From NCBI RefSeq assembly GCF_004363245.1, contig NZ_SNYV01000013.1, forward strand, positions 582,939-646,938: a DNA stretch of 64,000 nucleotides, given 5' to 3'. The stretch comes from Sphingobacterium yanglingense. GTDB lineage: Bacteria; Bacteroidota; Bacteroidia; Sphingobacteriales; Sphingobacteriaceae. Made by a program: the position numbers and the translations under genes. This document shows, piece after piece, positions 1 to 8,730 of the stretch (position 1 is the first letter of the stretch; every line of letters starts with the position of its first letter). The notes below the pieces were generated by a model that did no database searches, was not told the DNA's origin, and saw only the letters and a list, made by a program, of their open reading frames with translations.

Positions 1-500
1 GCCCATCAGAAGAAGAGGTTAAGCTTCAACAAGAGTTGATAACTCTTCTAGAGCATTTCTATCAAAAAAAAGCGAGTAGAAAGAAAACAGAGATGCTCCA
101 ATATTTGGTAGCGACCATGATGTCCATGATAACAGAAAAATACGCTGCTTTATCAGACAAAAAAAGTATAACCAGAAGCCGTACGCACGAACTCCTGGAT
201 GATTTTTATGTGCTGATTTCAAAGTATGCACAGCAGGAGCGGAGTGTGGGGTTCTATGCCGATAAGCTTTATCTGACACCGCAGTATCTCTCTACTTTTT
301 TAAAGCAGCATACCGGCCGGTCAGTCTTGCAATGGGTCGATCAGATGGTGGTTCTCCATGCCAAAACCCTTCTTCGGTCGACTAGTCTCTCCATTAAACA
401 AATCAGTAGTGAGTTGAATTTTGGAGATACAAGTCAGTTCTGTCGATCATTCAAAAGAGTTACAGGTATTTCCCCTAGAAGCTATAGAAATACCAAGTAG
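1..500 (+). CDS. AraC-family transcriptional regulator, C-terminal part
   Basis: The reading frame is open through the left edge of the window, so the gene is cut and only about 165 codons are seen. The last ~100 residues form a typical AraC/XylS DNA-binding domain: a first helix-turn-helix (ADKLYLTPQYLSTFLKQHTG) and a second one ending in FKRVTGISPRSYR, the family signature end. The visible N-terminal part is helical and probably links to a ligand-binding domain outside the window. It lies 91 bases upstream of a Tet-like MFS exporter on the same strand, so control of that exporter is a reasonable inference, not shown. Confidence 0.88.
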   Translation, partial: PSEEEVKLQQELITLLEHFYQKKASRKKTEMLQYLVATMMSMITEKYAALSDKKSITRSRTHELLDDFYVLISKYAQQERSVGFYADKLYLTPQYLSTFLKQHTGRSVLQWVDQMVVLHAKTLLRSTSLSIKQISSELNFGDTSQFCRSFKRVTGISPRSYRNTK

Positions 501-579
501 AGGATGTTTTCTATAGCACCATCTTACAAATCGTATGAAAAACCCTTAAAATCGAAAAAAAGCGCTGTCAAACTGTATC

Positions 580-587
580 TAGATTTG
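580..587 (+). promoter_or_regulatory. Putative -7 promoter element of the MFS gene
   Basis: TAGATTTG matches the Bacteroidota -7 consensus TAnnTTTG and ends five bases before the MFS start codon, which predicts an almost leaderless transcript. No clear TTTG was found at the -33 position, so the call rests on the -7 box only. Confidence 0.4.
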
Positions 588-591
588 CAGC

Positions 592-1827
592 ATGAAGAAA
601 TCGACAAAAAAAGCAGCTATAGGTTTTATATTTATCACTTTACTGATCGATATAACAGGTTGGGGAATCATACTGCCTGTAGTACCTACACTGATCAAAG
701 AACTCATTGACGGAGATATTAGCCAAGCCGCGGCCTATGGCGGTTGGCTCGGATTTGCTTATGCCTTTACACAGTTTGTCTGTTCGCCCATCGTAGGCAA
801 TCTCAGCGATCGTTACGGGAGAAGGCCGATTATTTTAATTTCCCTTTTTGGCTTTGCCATAGATTATATTTTTCTAGCGTTGGCACCTTCCATTGTTTGG
901 CTTTTTGTGGGGCGGGTCATAGCTGGAATAACTGGTGCCAGTATGTCCACAGCAAGCGCTTATATTGCCGACATATCGACAGACGAAGACCGTGCTAAGA
1001 ATTTCGGTATGATCGGTGCCGCTTTCGGTCTTGGCTTTGTGATAGGGCCCGTTTTGGGCGGCTTACTTGGACATTATGGTGCTAGGGTTCCCTTTTATGT
1101 CGCGGCTATTTTGTGTTTGTTCAATTTTCTGTATGGATATTTTATACTTCCCGAAAGCTTAGATAAAGATAAACGAAGAGAATTTAATTGGAAACGGGCC
1201 AATCCAATTGGTTCATTTAAGTTCTTGGGCCGACACCCTGAAATATCAGGAATAATCTTCGCTATGCTATTGACCTATATAGGACTCCATGCCGTACAGA
1301 GCAATTGGCATTTTTTTACCATGTACGAGTTTGGTTGGGACGGGCGTATGGTTGGCATTTCCCTCGGGCTCCTGGGGTTGTTATTAGGATTAGTACAAGC
1401 CTTCCTTATACGTTGGACAATGCCTAGATTCGGTGAAGAAAAGAATATCTATTATGGGCTTTTCTTTTATGCCTTCGGACTGATGTTATTTGCTTTTGCA
1501 GGACAAGGATGGATGATGTTCGTATTTCTTATTCCTTATAGCTTAGGTGGTATGTGTGGGCCAGCATTACAATCAGTCATTACTAAAAATGTACCTCCAA
1601 ATGAACAAGGGGAGCTTCAGGGGACATTGGCTAGCTTAGTAAGTGCTACCTCCATTATAGGTCCCCCTGTCATGACCGGTTTGTTCTCTTATTGTACACA
1701 AGACGATGCTCCTTTTCAGTTTTCAGGCGCTCCTTTCTTACTGGCTTCAATATTACTATTTACCAGCTTAGTGATTGTGTATTTTAACTTTAGGAAAAAA
1801 AATACAAGGGAGACTGTCTCTAGATAG
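592..1827 (+). CDS. Tet/TCR-type MFS efflux transporter
   Basis: A 411-residue, 12-helix major facilitator protein of the inner membrane, probably a proton-driven drug exporter. The first helix has the TetA-like run [18 protein letters not shown] motif A ([11 protein letters not shown]) is at residues 69-79, and the antiporter motif C region ([10 protein letters not shown]) is at 148-157. The length is normal for TetA-like proteins. The start ATG sits just after a -7 promoter element. It follows an AraC-type regulator and ends in a terminator shared with convergent tyrS. The substrate cannot be told from sequence: many Bacteroidota chromosomes carry such TetA relatives without proven tetracycline resistance. 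Confidence 0.85.
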   Translation: MKKSTKKAAIGFIFITLLIDITGWGIILPVVPTLIKELIDGDISQAAAYGGWLGFAYAFTQFVCSPIVGNLSDRYGRRPIILISLFGFAIDYIFLALAPSIVWLFVGRVIAGITGASMSTASAYIADISTDEDRAKNFGMIGAAFGLGFVIGPVLGGLLGHYGARVPFYVAAILCLFNFLYGYFILPESLDKDKRREFNWKRANPIGSFKFLGRHPEISGIIFAMLLTYIGLHAVQSNWHFFTMYEFGWDGRMVGISLGLLGLLLGLVQAFLIRWTMPRFGEEKNIYYGLFFYAFGLMLFAFAGQGWMMFVFLIPYSLGGMCGPALQSVITKNVPPNEQGELQGTLASLVSATSIIGPPVMTGLFSYCTQDDAPFQFSGAPFLLASILLFTSLVIVYFNFRKKNTRETVSR

Positions 1828-1846
1828 AACCCTATACAAGACATTG

Positions 1847-1877
1847 ATAAGCCCCGCCATGAGTGGGGCTTATTATT
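1847..1877. terminator. Bidirectional intrinsic terminator between MFS gene and tyrS
   Basis: A perfect 9-bp stem (ATAAGCCCC / GGGGCTTAT, 1847-1855 and 1865-1873) with a 9-base loop is followed by a T-rich stretch. It lies between two convergent genes and can serve both. Confidence 0.8.
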
Positions 1878-1894
1878 TTCAGGTTGACACCTCA

Positions 1895-3100
1895 TTATTT
1901 TAATTCGTAAAAATCTCTCTTCCCAATCTTAATTTTGGTGTCCTTTTTTAACGTAATATCCATGTAGGGGTCTGTTATTTTCTCCGTATCCACCTGCACA
2001 GCACCACTTTCAATCAATCTCCTGATTGCTGATTTTGTTTGACCTTTTTTCAGTTGGACGCATAGTTCTACCAAACTGATTGTTTTACTGTCAGACTGGA
2101 TTTCAGAAATAGCAATAGGTTCATAGACCTTCTCTTCAAAGTTTTTATTCTGAAATTGATTGGTGAAGAAATCCTCCGCCTTTTGAGCTTCCTCTTGATT
2201 ATGGTATTGGGTAATGATATTTTTAGCGATGATCTTTTTGATATTCATTGGATTTTCCCCGTTGGATAATCTTTCTCTTAATGCCTGCTTATCTCCAATA
2301 GAAAAATCAGTAGTCAGATCTAAAAATTCATCGATCAGACTATCCGGAACAGACATCGTTTTTCCGAACATTTCAGTCGGCTCATCCGTGATTCCGATGA
2401 TGTTATTGAGCGATTTACTCATCTTTTCCTTCCCATCCAGCCCTCTCAATAGTGGCATGCATAGCACAATCTGAGGACTCATTTCAAACGTTTCTTGAAG
2501 CTGTCGTCCCATTGTACAGTTAAAAAGCTGGTCAGTTCCCCCCATTTCAATATCAGCTTTGATATTTACGGAATCGTATGCCTGTAAGATAGGGTATATC
2601 AATTCGTGCATACCGATAGGTGTGTTTTCAGTAAAACGTTTATTAAAATCATTTCGATGCATCAGCTGGGCAACAGTTACTTTTGATAGAACCTGAATCA
2701 CCTCGGAAAAAGAAAGTTTGTCCAACCAATCGGAATTGAACACGATTTTAGCTTTACTAACATCAATTATTTTTGACAACTGATTGAGGTAAGTCTGTGC
2801 ATTATGTTGAACATCCGCTATTGACAGTGGCTTTCTGCTTTTATTTTTGCCTGTAGGATCACCGATTCTAGCGGTAAAACTACCTACCAAAATCACAATC
2901 AGATGTCCAAGATCTTGAAATTGTTTGAGTTTTTTTAAAACCACGGCATGACCCAAATGTAAATCAGGAGCCGTAGGGTCAAAGCCTAGTTTAATAATTA
3001 GTTTTCGGGACTCTTTTTGCGCTTGCGCCAGTTTCTCTTCCAGACCGTTTTCTGGAAGAATGATTTCCACATTTTCTTTCAATTTTTCAATCGTTTCCAT
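1895..3100 (-). CDS. tyrS: Tyrosyl-tRNA synthetase
   Basis: A class I aminoacyl-tRNA synthetase that charges tRNA-Tyr in the cytoplasm. At 401 residues it fits the shorter TyrRS type. The HIGH-like signature is HLGH at residues 48-51, and the KMSKS loop is exact at 226-230. The tyrosine pocket region reads DIEMGGTDQLFN at about 183-194. A C-terminal S4-like RNA-binding domain covers about 335-400 (KKGQTKSAIRRLIESGAVQVD). The start ATG lies only a few bases after a strong intrinsic terminator on the same strand. tyrS may therefore be expressed by read-through of that terminator or from a promoter hidden in the leader. Confidence 0.97.
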   Translation of the reverse strand: METIEKLKENVEIILPENGLEEKLAQAQKESRKLIIKLGFDPTAPDLHLGHAVVLKKLKQFQDLGHLIVILVGSFTARIGDPTGKNKSRKPLSIADVQHNAQTYLNQLSKIIDVSKAKIVFNSDWLDKLSFSEVIQVLSKVTVAQLMHRNDFNKRFTENTPIGMHELIYPILQAYDSVNIKADIEMGGTDQLFNCTMGRQLQETFEMSPQIVLCMPLLRGLDGKEKMSKSLNNIIGITDEPTEMFGKTMSVPDSLIDEFLDLTTDFSIGDKQALRERLSNGENPMNIKKIIAKNIITQYHNQEEAQKAEDFFTNQFQNKNFEEKVYEPIAISEIQSDSKTISLVELCVQLKKGQTKSAIRRLIESGAVQVDTEKITDPYMDITLKKDTKIKIGKRDFYELK

Positions 3101-3109
3101 TTTTTTTAA

Positions 3110-3277
3110 AATAAAAAAGCCCGAGCGTAAGCTCGGGCTTTGAGGTTATGTTATTTAAATATATTACGTTAGTTATTCATTTTGAAACAGACATAGCCTT
3201 TCCGAGCAGATACTATTTTGTAATAATAAGTGCCATAGAAAGGGAATGGTAACATGTTGTCCAAGTGTCTCATCTCA
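3110..3277 (-). ncRNA. Candidate structured RNA or tyrS leader with its own promoter and terminator
   Basis: On the minus strand a promoter at 3281-3311 predicts an RNA starting near 3276. It ends at a perfect 11-bp GC-rich hairpin (arms 3131-3141 and 3116-3126, loop TTAC) followed by a T-run at 3118-3111, giving about 165 nt. Inside, the arms 3266-3272/3183-3189, 3238-3243/3197-3202 and 3222-3228/3211-3217 pair in nested order, forming a rod with internal loops. There is no obvious coding frame. The size and rod shape resemble 6S RNA. A transcription attenuator for tyrS is the other reading, because the tyrS ATG follows the T-run directly. No T-box feature was recognised. Confidence 0.45.
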
Positions 3278-3280
3278 GTA

Positions 3281-3311
3281 CAAAGGTAGTTTTATTATTT
3301 TGATATCCCAA
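3281..3311 (-). promoter_or_regulatory. Promoter of the candidate RNA / tyrS leader
   Basis: On the minus strand TACCTTTG (plus positions 3281-3288) matches TAnnTTTG exactly. A TTG (3309-3311) lies 20 bases upstream of it, which is the normal spacing for the Bacteroidota -33/-7 pair. Confidence 0.55.
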
Positions 3312-3434
3312 TAATTCGTTTTTTCGATAGGTACAACGTTACTATCACAGCAATTCCTACTTTCCAATTTCAAAATTGTATCGAAGCGAGTTTATAATCA
3401 TATAAAAGAGTACGTCAATCGGGTAACAAAAACT

Positions 3435-3469
3435 TAACACACTGTGTTAGAGTAATGCAGTTATCTTTG
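3435..3469 (+). promoter_or_regulatory. Promoter with palindromic operator before the first ECF sigma gene
   Basis: TATCTTTG at 3462-3469 matches the -7 consensus and ends five bases before the sigma factor ATG, so the transcript would be nearly leaderless. A perfect 15-bp palindrome, TAACACA-C-TGTGTTA (3435-3449), lies where the -33 contact is expected. A repressor or activator binding there could control the sigma gene. Confidence 0.45.
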
Positions 3470-3474
3470 TTTCG

Positions 3475-4053
3475 ATGGAGCAATTTTCAGATACCGAATT
3501 GTTAGCACTCATACAAAGAGATAGCCAACAGGCCTTTGCTGTGATATTACATCGTTATAGGGTGCAGCTATACAAACAGATTTATCGCCGCATAGGGGAC
3601 GAGGAAGAAACCAAAGATGTATTACAAGATATTTACATATCACTCTGGAAACATCGGAACAACATTTATATCAAGGATACCTTTGCTCCTTATCTATCCA
3701 AGGCAGCCCATTACGCTATCGTAGATCGTTACCTGTTCCAGAAGAAATCAAATACCCTCAAACTTGCCCTTACCCGTCAGGAGCAGTACCAATGGTCGGC
3801 AGAAGATCAAGTCCTTGCCAATGACCTTGAACATGATCTCGACAGATTACTGACCAAAATGCCTTATAAAGTACAGGAGGTGTTTAAGCTCAGCCGCAAG
3901 GAAGGGCTATCCATAAGAGAGATTTCCGTTAAGCTCGGACTTTCCGAACAGACCGTCAAAAATTACCTTTCTACAGCACTGCATATTTTTCGCAAGCACC
4001 TCGGAGAGAAGAAGCTTTCCTATTTCCTGCTGATCGCTTTTTTGTTCCATTGA
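3475..4053 (+). CDS. ECF sigma-70 factor (FecI-like), locus 1
   Basis: A 192-residue extracytoplasmic-function sigma factor that would direct RNA polymerase to the following TonB-receptor operon. Region 2 covers the DEEETKDVLQDIYISLWKHR segment (about residues 42-62). Region 4 is the helix-turn-helix GLSIREISVKLGLSEQTVKNYL (about 144-165). A short hydrophobic tail (SYFLLIAFLF) ends the protein, as is common in Bacteroidota ECF factors. The ATG follows a -7 box directly. The next gene is a FecR-type anti-sigma factor, the usual partner that holds or activates the sigma factor. Confidence 0.93.
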   Translation: MEQFSDTELLALIQRDSQQAFAVILHRYRVQLYKQIYRRIGDEEETKDVLQDIYISLWKHRNNIYIKDTFAPYLSKAAHYAIVDRYLFQKKSNTLKLALTRQEQYQWSAEDQVLANDLEHDLDRLLTKMPYKVQEVFKLSRKEGLSIREISVKLGLSEQTVKNYLSTALHIFRKHLGEKKLSYFLLIAFLFH

Positions 4054-4182
4054 TCATAATGGTTGCTTTCCTACCAAGTGCCTAACAATCCTCAATACCT
4101 CTTATTAGGTAATACGTTCTTAATGTAAAAACAACATTTTTTTAATGGTACTGCTTGTCCAATTTTTCGATAATAATAGTGT

Positions 4183-5151
4183 ATGGGCAAACAGAACAAC
4201 CACCGATTATTGGCAGATAAATACAGAAATGGACAATGCACCCCTGATGAAGTCAAGCGTATACAGTCCTGGTATGAGCAGTTGGAAGATTATGGATTCC
4301 CTGACGAGCAAGAGCTTGAGCGCGCTTCAGAAGAAGTGACCGCACAAACACTCCGTCAGGTCGCAAAATTACAACAACAGAAAGCCTTAAGACGCATGAT
4401 ATGGCAGATAGGGGCTGCAGCCGCAGTCATCCTGCTACTGCTCCACTTTTGGCCATCTCAGGATAAGCCAAAGGCCAGCTTCACTTCCCTTGCCCATGTG
4501 GCTGATATACAGGAAACGATTACCAGTAACGGAGAGAAAAGAAAATTGATCCTGCCCGACGGTTCTTCCGTCACACTTAATGCGTCTTCGACCGTACGAT
4601 ACCCTAAGGAATTCGGGGTTGAAAACCGTGAAATAGAATTGGATGGGCAAGCCTTTTTTGATGTCGTTTCAGACCCTAAGAAGCCATTTTTAGTGCATAC
4701 AAAAGATTTGACAGTAAGGGTGTTAGGTACAAGTTTTGACGTGAAGGCCTACACAGGCGAGCAGCAGGCTGTTGTTCGGGTGGCCACCGGAAGAGTCGCT
4801 GTTTCAACAGGTAGAACTACCGCCAAACAACTAGCACTCCTTCAACCGGGAGAGCAGTTTGACTATAACAAGAACCAGCATCTTGGAAAAACAGTTCCCA
4901 CAGAAATCAAAAAAATAACCGATTGGCAACAGAATATCCTGCATTTTGAATTTGTTCCTTTGATCGATATCTGCAGAGAACTGGAGCGTACCTATGGTAT
5001 TCCTATCATAATCGAGAACAATGATATTTTACAGGAGCGCTATCATCTTAATGTACAGAGCGAAACCATAGACAATATCCTTTTGCTATTGAGCAAATCA
5101 GGCGAAGGATTTTCTTACGAAATCAGTAAAGGAAAAATAATCATCAAATAA
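4183..5151 (+). CDS. FecR-type anti-sigma regulator, locus 1
   Basis: A 322-residue inner membrane regulator. The cytoplasmic N-terminus (about 1-70) contains the GQCTPDEVKRIQSWYEQL segment typical of Bacteroidota FecR proteins. One membrane helix lies at about 73-90. The periplasmic FecR domain spans about 115-215 (LPDGSSVTLNASSTVRYP, then VRVLGTSFDVKAY), and a C-terminal DUF4974-like domain follows at about 250-320. It is expected to receive a signal from the STN domain of the downstream TonB receptor and pass it to the sigma factor. The intergenic stretch before the receptor gene carries a hairpin. Confidence 0.93.
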   Translation: MGKQNNHRLLADKYRNGQCTPDEVKRIQSWYEQLEDYGFPDEQELERASEEVTAQTLRQVAKLQQQKALRRMIWQIGAAAAVILLLLHFWPSQDKPKASFTSLAHVADIQETITSNGEKRKLILPDGSSVTLNASSTVRYPKEFGVENREIELDGQAFFDVVSDPKKPFLVHTKDLTVRVLGTSFDVKAYTGEQQAVVRVATGRVAVSTGRTTAKQLALLQPGEQFDYNKNQHLGKTVPTEIKKITDWQQNILHFEFVPLIDICRELERTYGIPIIIENNDILQERYHLNVQSETIDNILLLLSKSGEGFSYEISKGKIIIK

Positions 5152-5225
5152 TTCAAGTCATTGTCAGCCCCAAATACGATTGCCTATGTAGTAATAACGC
5201 CAAACCACATTTAAAAAGCAAAAAA

Positions 5226-5249
5226 GCGGAAGTGGTGGAACACTCCCGC
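5226..5249 (+). other. Hairpin in the FecR-TonB receptor intergenic leader
   Basis: GCGG-A-AGTG and CACT-C-CCGC form a 4+4 bp interrupted stem with loop GTGGAA, 53 bases before the receptor start. There is no T-run directly behind it, so it is more likely an RNA-processing, stability or attenuation element than a full terminator. A similar position is used by the hairpin at 18722-18749 in locus 2. Confidence 0.4.
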
Positions 5250-5302
5250 AGAAAAAGCTTTCATGATCTTACATTCTCATTTTAAAACCATTAAAAAAAG
5301 CT

Positions 5303-8300
5303 ATGTGCAATTTTACAAAAATTCGTACACTTAAACTACTACGTTTTATGTCAAGAGTAACCTTCGTGGTCTCTATTATCACCCTGCTTAGCGCAGGAGT
5401 CCTATTTGCTAGTGAAGTGAGGTCGCAAAATCTCGCAAAAGTAACCGTTAATCTCCATCATCGTGTCACTACAGTACACGAATTGCTTGCCGAACTGGCA
5501 AGACAAACCGATTTTACTTTTGTCTATACACTGGAGACAGGTCGCATCAAAGTAGACCCACCTAATGTCGACCACAATAAGCTCGATGTGGTCCTACATT
5601 GGCTTACCGAAACAAAAAAACTGAATTTCGAACAGGTCAACAAATCCATGGCTGTCAGCAATGCACAAGAAAGGGCCAAGCAGCAAACAGGTCGTATCTC
5701 TGGAAAGATCTTGGACGACCGCGGCGAAGCGCTTCCTGGTGCATCCGTAAAGGTTCTGCAGACCAACCAATCGGCAAGAAGTAGTGTAGATGGTAGCTAT
5801 TATTTCGATATCGTTTCCGGTAGTTACACTATGGAGGTCAGCTACATCTCTTTTCAGACCAAGCGCGTCACTCAGATCCAAGTAAATTCAGGACAACTCA
5901 CCAGTCTCAATATCGTTCTGTCCTCGTCTACCAGCGCTTTAGAACAAGTCGTGGTTACAGGTAGCTACAAAAAGGAAAGCGTAGCCGGACTTTACGCGGC
6001 TCAGAAAAATGCAGCTTCCGTCACCGATGGAATCTCCGCCGAGCAGATTGCGCGAACACCCGACAATGATATGGGCCAAGTGCTCAAAAGGGTAACGGGG
6101 CTGACTACCGTTAACAACCGAAGCGTCATCGTACGAGGAATGTCCGATCGCTACAATCAGGCTATGCTCGATGGCATTGTGATACCGAGCACCTCACAGA
6201 ATAGACGGGACTTTTCCTTTGATATTATCCCCACCGAAATGGTGAGCTCTGTAGTGGTTAATAAAACGGCAACACCAGACGTATCGGCCGAATTTTCCGG
6301 CGGGCAGGTGTCTGTAAATACCATAGACATCCCCGAACAGAATTTTACCAGTATACAGCTTGGTACAGGGGGCAACTCGCGCACCACCGGCAAAGATTTC
6401 TATCGGCTGGGCGAGCGCCATACCAACGAGTACCTTGGTTTTTTTGATAAATCGGCAAAACTGCCCGATGGTATCAAAACCTGGCAATGGAACAATCGGG
6501 CCTCGCAATTGGATGCGCCTCCGGGGTATATCCTGGATGATCCCGAACTCAACGCTATACCACTCAATCCGGTTGAGTTTGGTGATGCCGTCAAATACAA
6601 CGATCTGGATGCCATTGCCCAGTCCAAAAGATTGAATAGTAATGCCATGCGCCTCTATAAGTATAAAGCTGCACCCAATCAAAATATCCGTTTTTCGCTC
6701 GGTCGCCGTTATGAGCTGAAGAATGGAAACCGCTTTGGTTTTGTCGCTTCCGCGAATTTTAGGAATGAACAGAATATCGTTTCTTTTAACAATGTGAGAC
6801 GATCCCCGATGAACCATTACATAGACAGTACAGGGCTTGGTGATAATGGTGCAGGAACATCTTATCGGTTCAACAGTAATGGTGGGTTAGTGGCCAATAT
6901 GGGGTTACAGGGACAGCGCTTTAAGGTTACCCTAAAGAACATGTATGCCCGTACCTACAGCGACAATTACAACGAATCTATCCAAACAGCTCGAGAGGAT
7001 TCCCAACCGATCCCCACCAAGCTAGTCTATCAATTGCCTGAAGCCATGTCTCTACAACAACATCAGTTGACAGGTGAATATCAACTTCCGTTGAAGATTA
7101 AAGCCGAAGGGATGTTTACTGTCAATAAAATCAAGCAACAGATTTTGGATGAACGAAAGCTATCCTATAGGTTGACCACGATCATTGGCGATGAGCCCTA
7201 TTTTCAGACTCCCGGTTTAATGACCCATTCTTCGGCTTCCACAGGAAACACATTCAAAGATTGGCGTATGTGGACAAACATCGACGAAACAGATTACAAT
7301 TGGAGCGCAGCCTTTTCCCGTAGATTCGGAGAAGGAAAAGATGTATCTACCTCGATGAAGCTTGGTTACCAGGCGTGGACAAAGAAAAGATCATTAGATC
7401 TGAATAAAATGGTACCCTGGACCAGGTCTTGGATCGAAGGCACCACCAACCAAAAAGCACCTGCTATCGAACTTCCTTACGACCAGTTATTTGCCAATGA
7501 AAACATAGGCAATGGGAATAATCAAGCTTACTATTATGCAGATGCCTTAGGTGGACGGTACTATGATGGTGAGATGAGTTCGCATGCGCTATACCTGATG
7601 GCCGATCAAAAACTTTGGAACAGACTTCGTCTGGTATACGGTGTGCGGGCAGAGTATTTTGATCTGACTTCAAAGCAAGAAGAATTGTATCGTAGATCCT
7701 ATCAGGATGAACCAGATCCCGATGATGTACAACGGCACCGGTTTGGTGTAAAGGAGAGCAGCTGGCGTTTCCTCCCATCGGTCAATGCGACATATAGCCT
7801 CACTCCAGAGTTTAATATCCGTGGGAGTTATTCCAGAACTGTGATACGCCCCGATTTCAGAGAAGTAGGTATGTTTGGTATGTACGACTTCGAAATAGAC
7901 GGGTACGTATATGGAGAGCATGTACAGTCGACCCTGATCGACAATATAGACCTACGACTCGAGTGGTATCCTTCTCCCGGAGAGATTATTTCCTTGACAG
8001 GATATCATAAAAATCTGGATAAACCCATCGAACTGATCCATTCGGGCAAGGGGCTCAACGAGTATACCTACGCCAATATGGAGAGTGCAAAGAATCTGGG
8101 GCTGGAATTAGAAATCCGTAAAAACTTCAGTTTTCTATCCGATAAGGACTGGGTGAAAGACCTTTTTATATCGGCCAATGGGACGCTCCTCCAGTCCAAG
8201 GTCAATGTACTCAGTCATTGGGACTGGATCAATAATCCCGAAACACAGGTGGCCGAACGCGTTCAGCAACGCTATCCTAATCAAGACAGACCGCTGATCG

Positions 8301-8692
8301 GTCAGTCCCCCTGGTTATTGAACCTCGGACTCGGCTATTGGGGAGACCGTTATGGTGTCACGGCCAGCTATAATCACCGCGGCCCTCGGACCAACCTCGC
8401 AAATGTGAGCTTGGCAAGGGTTGAGTATGAACTGGCCCCCAAACAACTGGACGCTCAATTGTATGCCCGCTTTTTAAAGAAAAAAATGGAAGTGAAGCTC
8501 AATATAGCCAACCTGTTGGATGACTGGACCCGTTATTATTCCAATATAAATGACTACGAACAAGATGAGAATAAACTTGATGTATTGAAAAAAGGTAAAT
8601 CCATACGATACAGTAAAGAAGAGGGCGACAACATCACCTATCGCCGAAGAGAGGGACGACGTTTCAGTCTTAGTGTCACTTATAATTTTTAA
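5303..8692 (+). CDS. TonB-dependent outer membrane receptor with STN domain (non-SusC type)
   Basis: A 1129-residue outer membrane transporter. Order of parts: signal/anchor (about 1-40), secretin/TonB short N-terminal (STN) domain at about 48-112, carboxypeptidase-regulatory-like beta-sandwich at 130-208, TonB-box-like LEQVVVTGSY at about 213-222, plug domain to about 350, then the beta-barrel ending in an aromatic residue (LSVTYNF). The plug reads like the TonB receptor/CirA group (RVTGLTTVNNRSVIVRGMSDRYNQAMLDG) and lacks the usual SusC signature. No SusD gene follows, so a non-glycan ligand is likely. The STN domain can contact FecR encoded just upstream. Confidence 0.92.
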   Translation: MCNFTKIRTLKLLRFMSRVTFVVSIITLLSAGVLFASEVRSQNLAKVTVNLHHRVTTVHELLAELARQTDFTFVYTLETGRIKVDPPNVDHNKLDVVLHWLTETKKLNFEQVNKSMAVSNAQERAKQQTGRISGKILDDRGEALPGASVKVLQTNQSARSSVDGSYYFDIVSGSYTMEVSYISFQTKRVTQIQVNSGQLTSLNIVLSSSTSALEQVVVTGSYKKESVAGLYAAQKNAASVTDGISAEQIARTPDNDMGQVLKRVTGLTTVNNRSVIVRGMSDRYNQAMLDGIVIPSTSQNRRDFSFDIIPTEMVSSVVVNKTATPDVSAEFSGGQVSVNTIDIPEQNFTSIQLGTGGNSRTTGKDFYRLGERHTNEYLGFFDKSAKLPDGIKTWQWNNRASQLDAPPGYILDDPELNAIPLNPVEFGDAVKYNDLDAIAQSKRLNSNAMRLYKYKAAPNQNIRFSLGRRYELKNGNRFGFVASANFRNEQNIVSFNNVRRSPMNHYIDSTGLGDNGAGTSYRFNSNGGLVANMGLQGQRFKVTLKNMYARTYSDNYNESIQTAREDSQPIPTKLVYQLPEAMSLQQHQLTGEYQLPLKIKAEGMFTVNKIKQQILDERKLSYRLTTIIGDEPYFQTPGLMTHSSASTGNTFKDWRMWTNIDETDYNWSAAFSRRFGEGKDVSTSMKLGYQAWTKKRSLDLNKMVPWTRSWIEGTTNQKAPAIELPYDQLFANENIGNGNNQAYYYADALGGRYYDGEMSSHALYLMADQKLWNRLRLVYGVRAEYFDLTSKQEELYRRSYQDEPDPDDVQRHRFGVKESSWRFLPSVNATYSLTPEFNIRGSYSRTVIRPDFREVGMFGMYDFEIDGYVYGEHVQSTLIDNIDLRLEWYPSPGEIISLTGYHKNLDKPIELIHSGKGLNEYTYANMESAKNLGLELEIRKNFSFLSDKDWVKDLFISANGTLLQSKVNVLSHWDWINNPETQVAERVQQRYPNQDRPLIGQSPWLLNLGLGYWGDRYGVTASYNHRGPRTNLANVSLARVEYELAPKQLDAQLYARFLKKKMEVKLNIANLLDDWTRYYSNINDYEQDENKLDVLKKGKSIRYSKEEGDNITYRRREGRRFSLSVTYNF

Positions 8693-8730
8693 TAAGCGTT
8701 TAATGCCTTCAGATATTAAAAAATAAGCAT

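Noticed and set aside
504..710. Open frame overlapping the start of the MFS gene
   Set aside because: It crosses the MFS promoter and coding start in another frame and has no protein-like pattern.
592..1827. Calling the MFS gene a tetracycline resistance determinant
   Set aside because: The TetA-like signature is shared by many chromosomal exporters of Bacteroidota; sequence alone does not show resistance.
2214..2474. Plus-strand open frame inside tyrS
   Set aside because: It lies wholly within the well-supported tyrS gene on the other strand and has low-complexity shadow composition.
3110..3277. T-box riboswitch before tyrS
   Set aside because: No T-box consensus or antiterminator pairing was recognised, and T-boxes are rare in Bacteroidota; kept as a general leader/RNA candidate.
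6194..6817. 207-codon minus-strand frame inside the first TonB receptor gene
   Set aside because: Long but opposite to a receptor with clear domains; no family pattern; typical antisense shadow of a GC-balanced gene.
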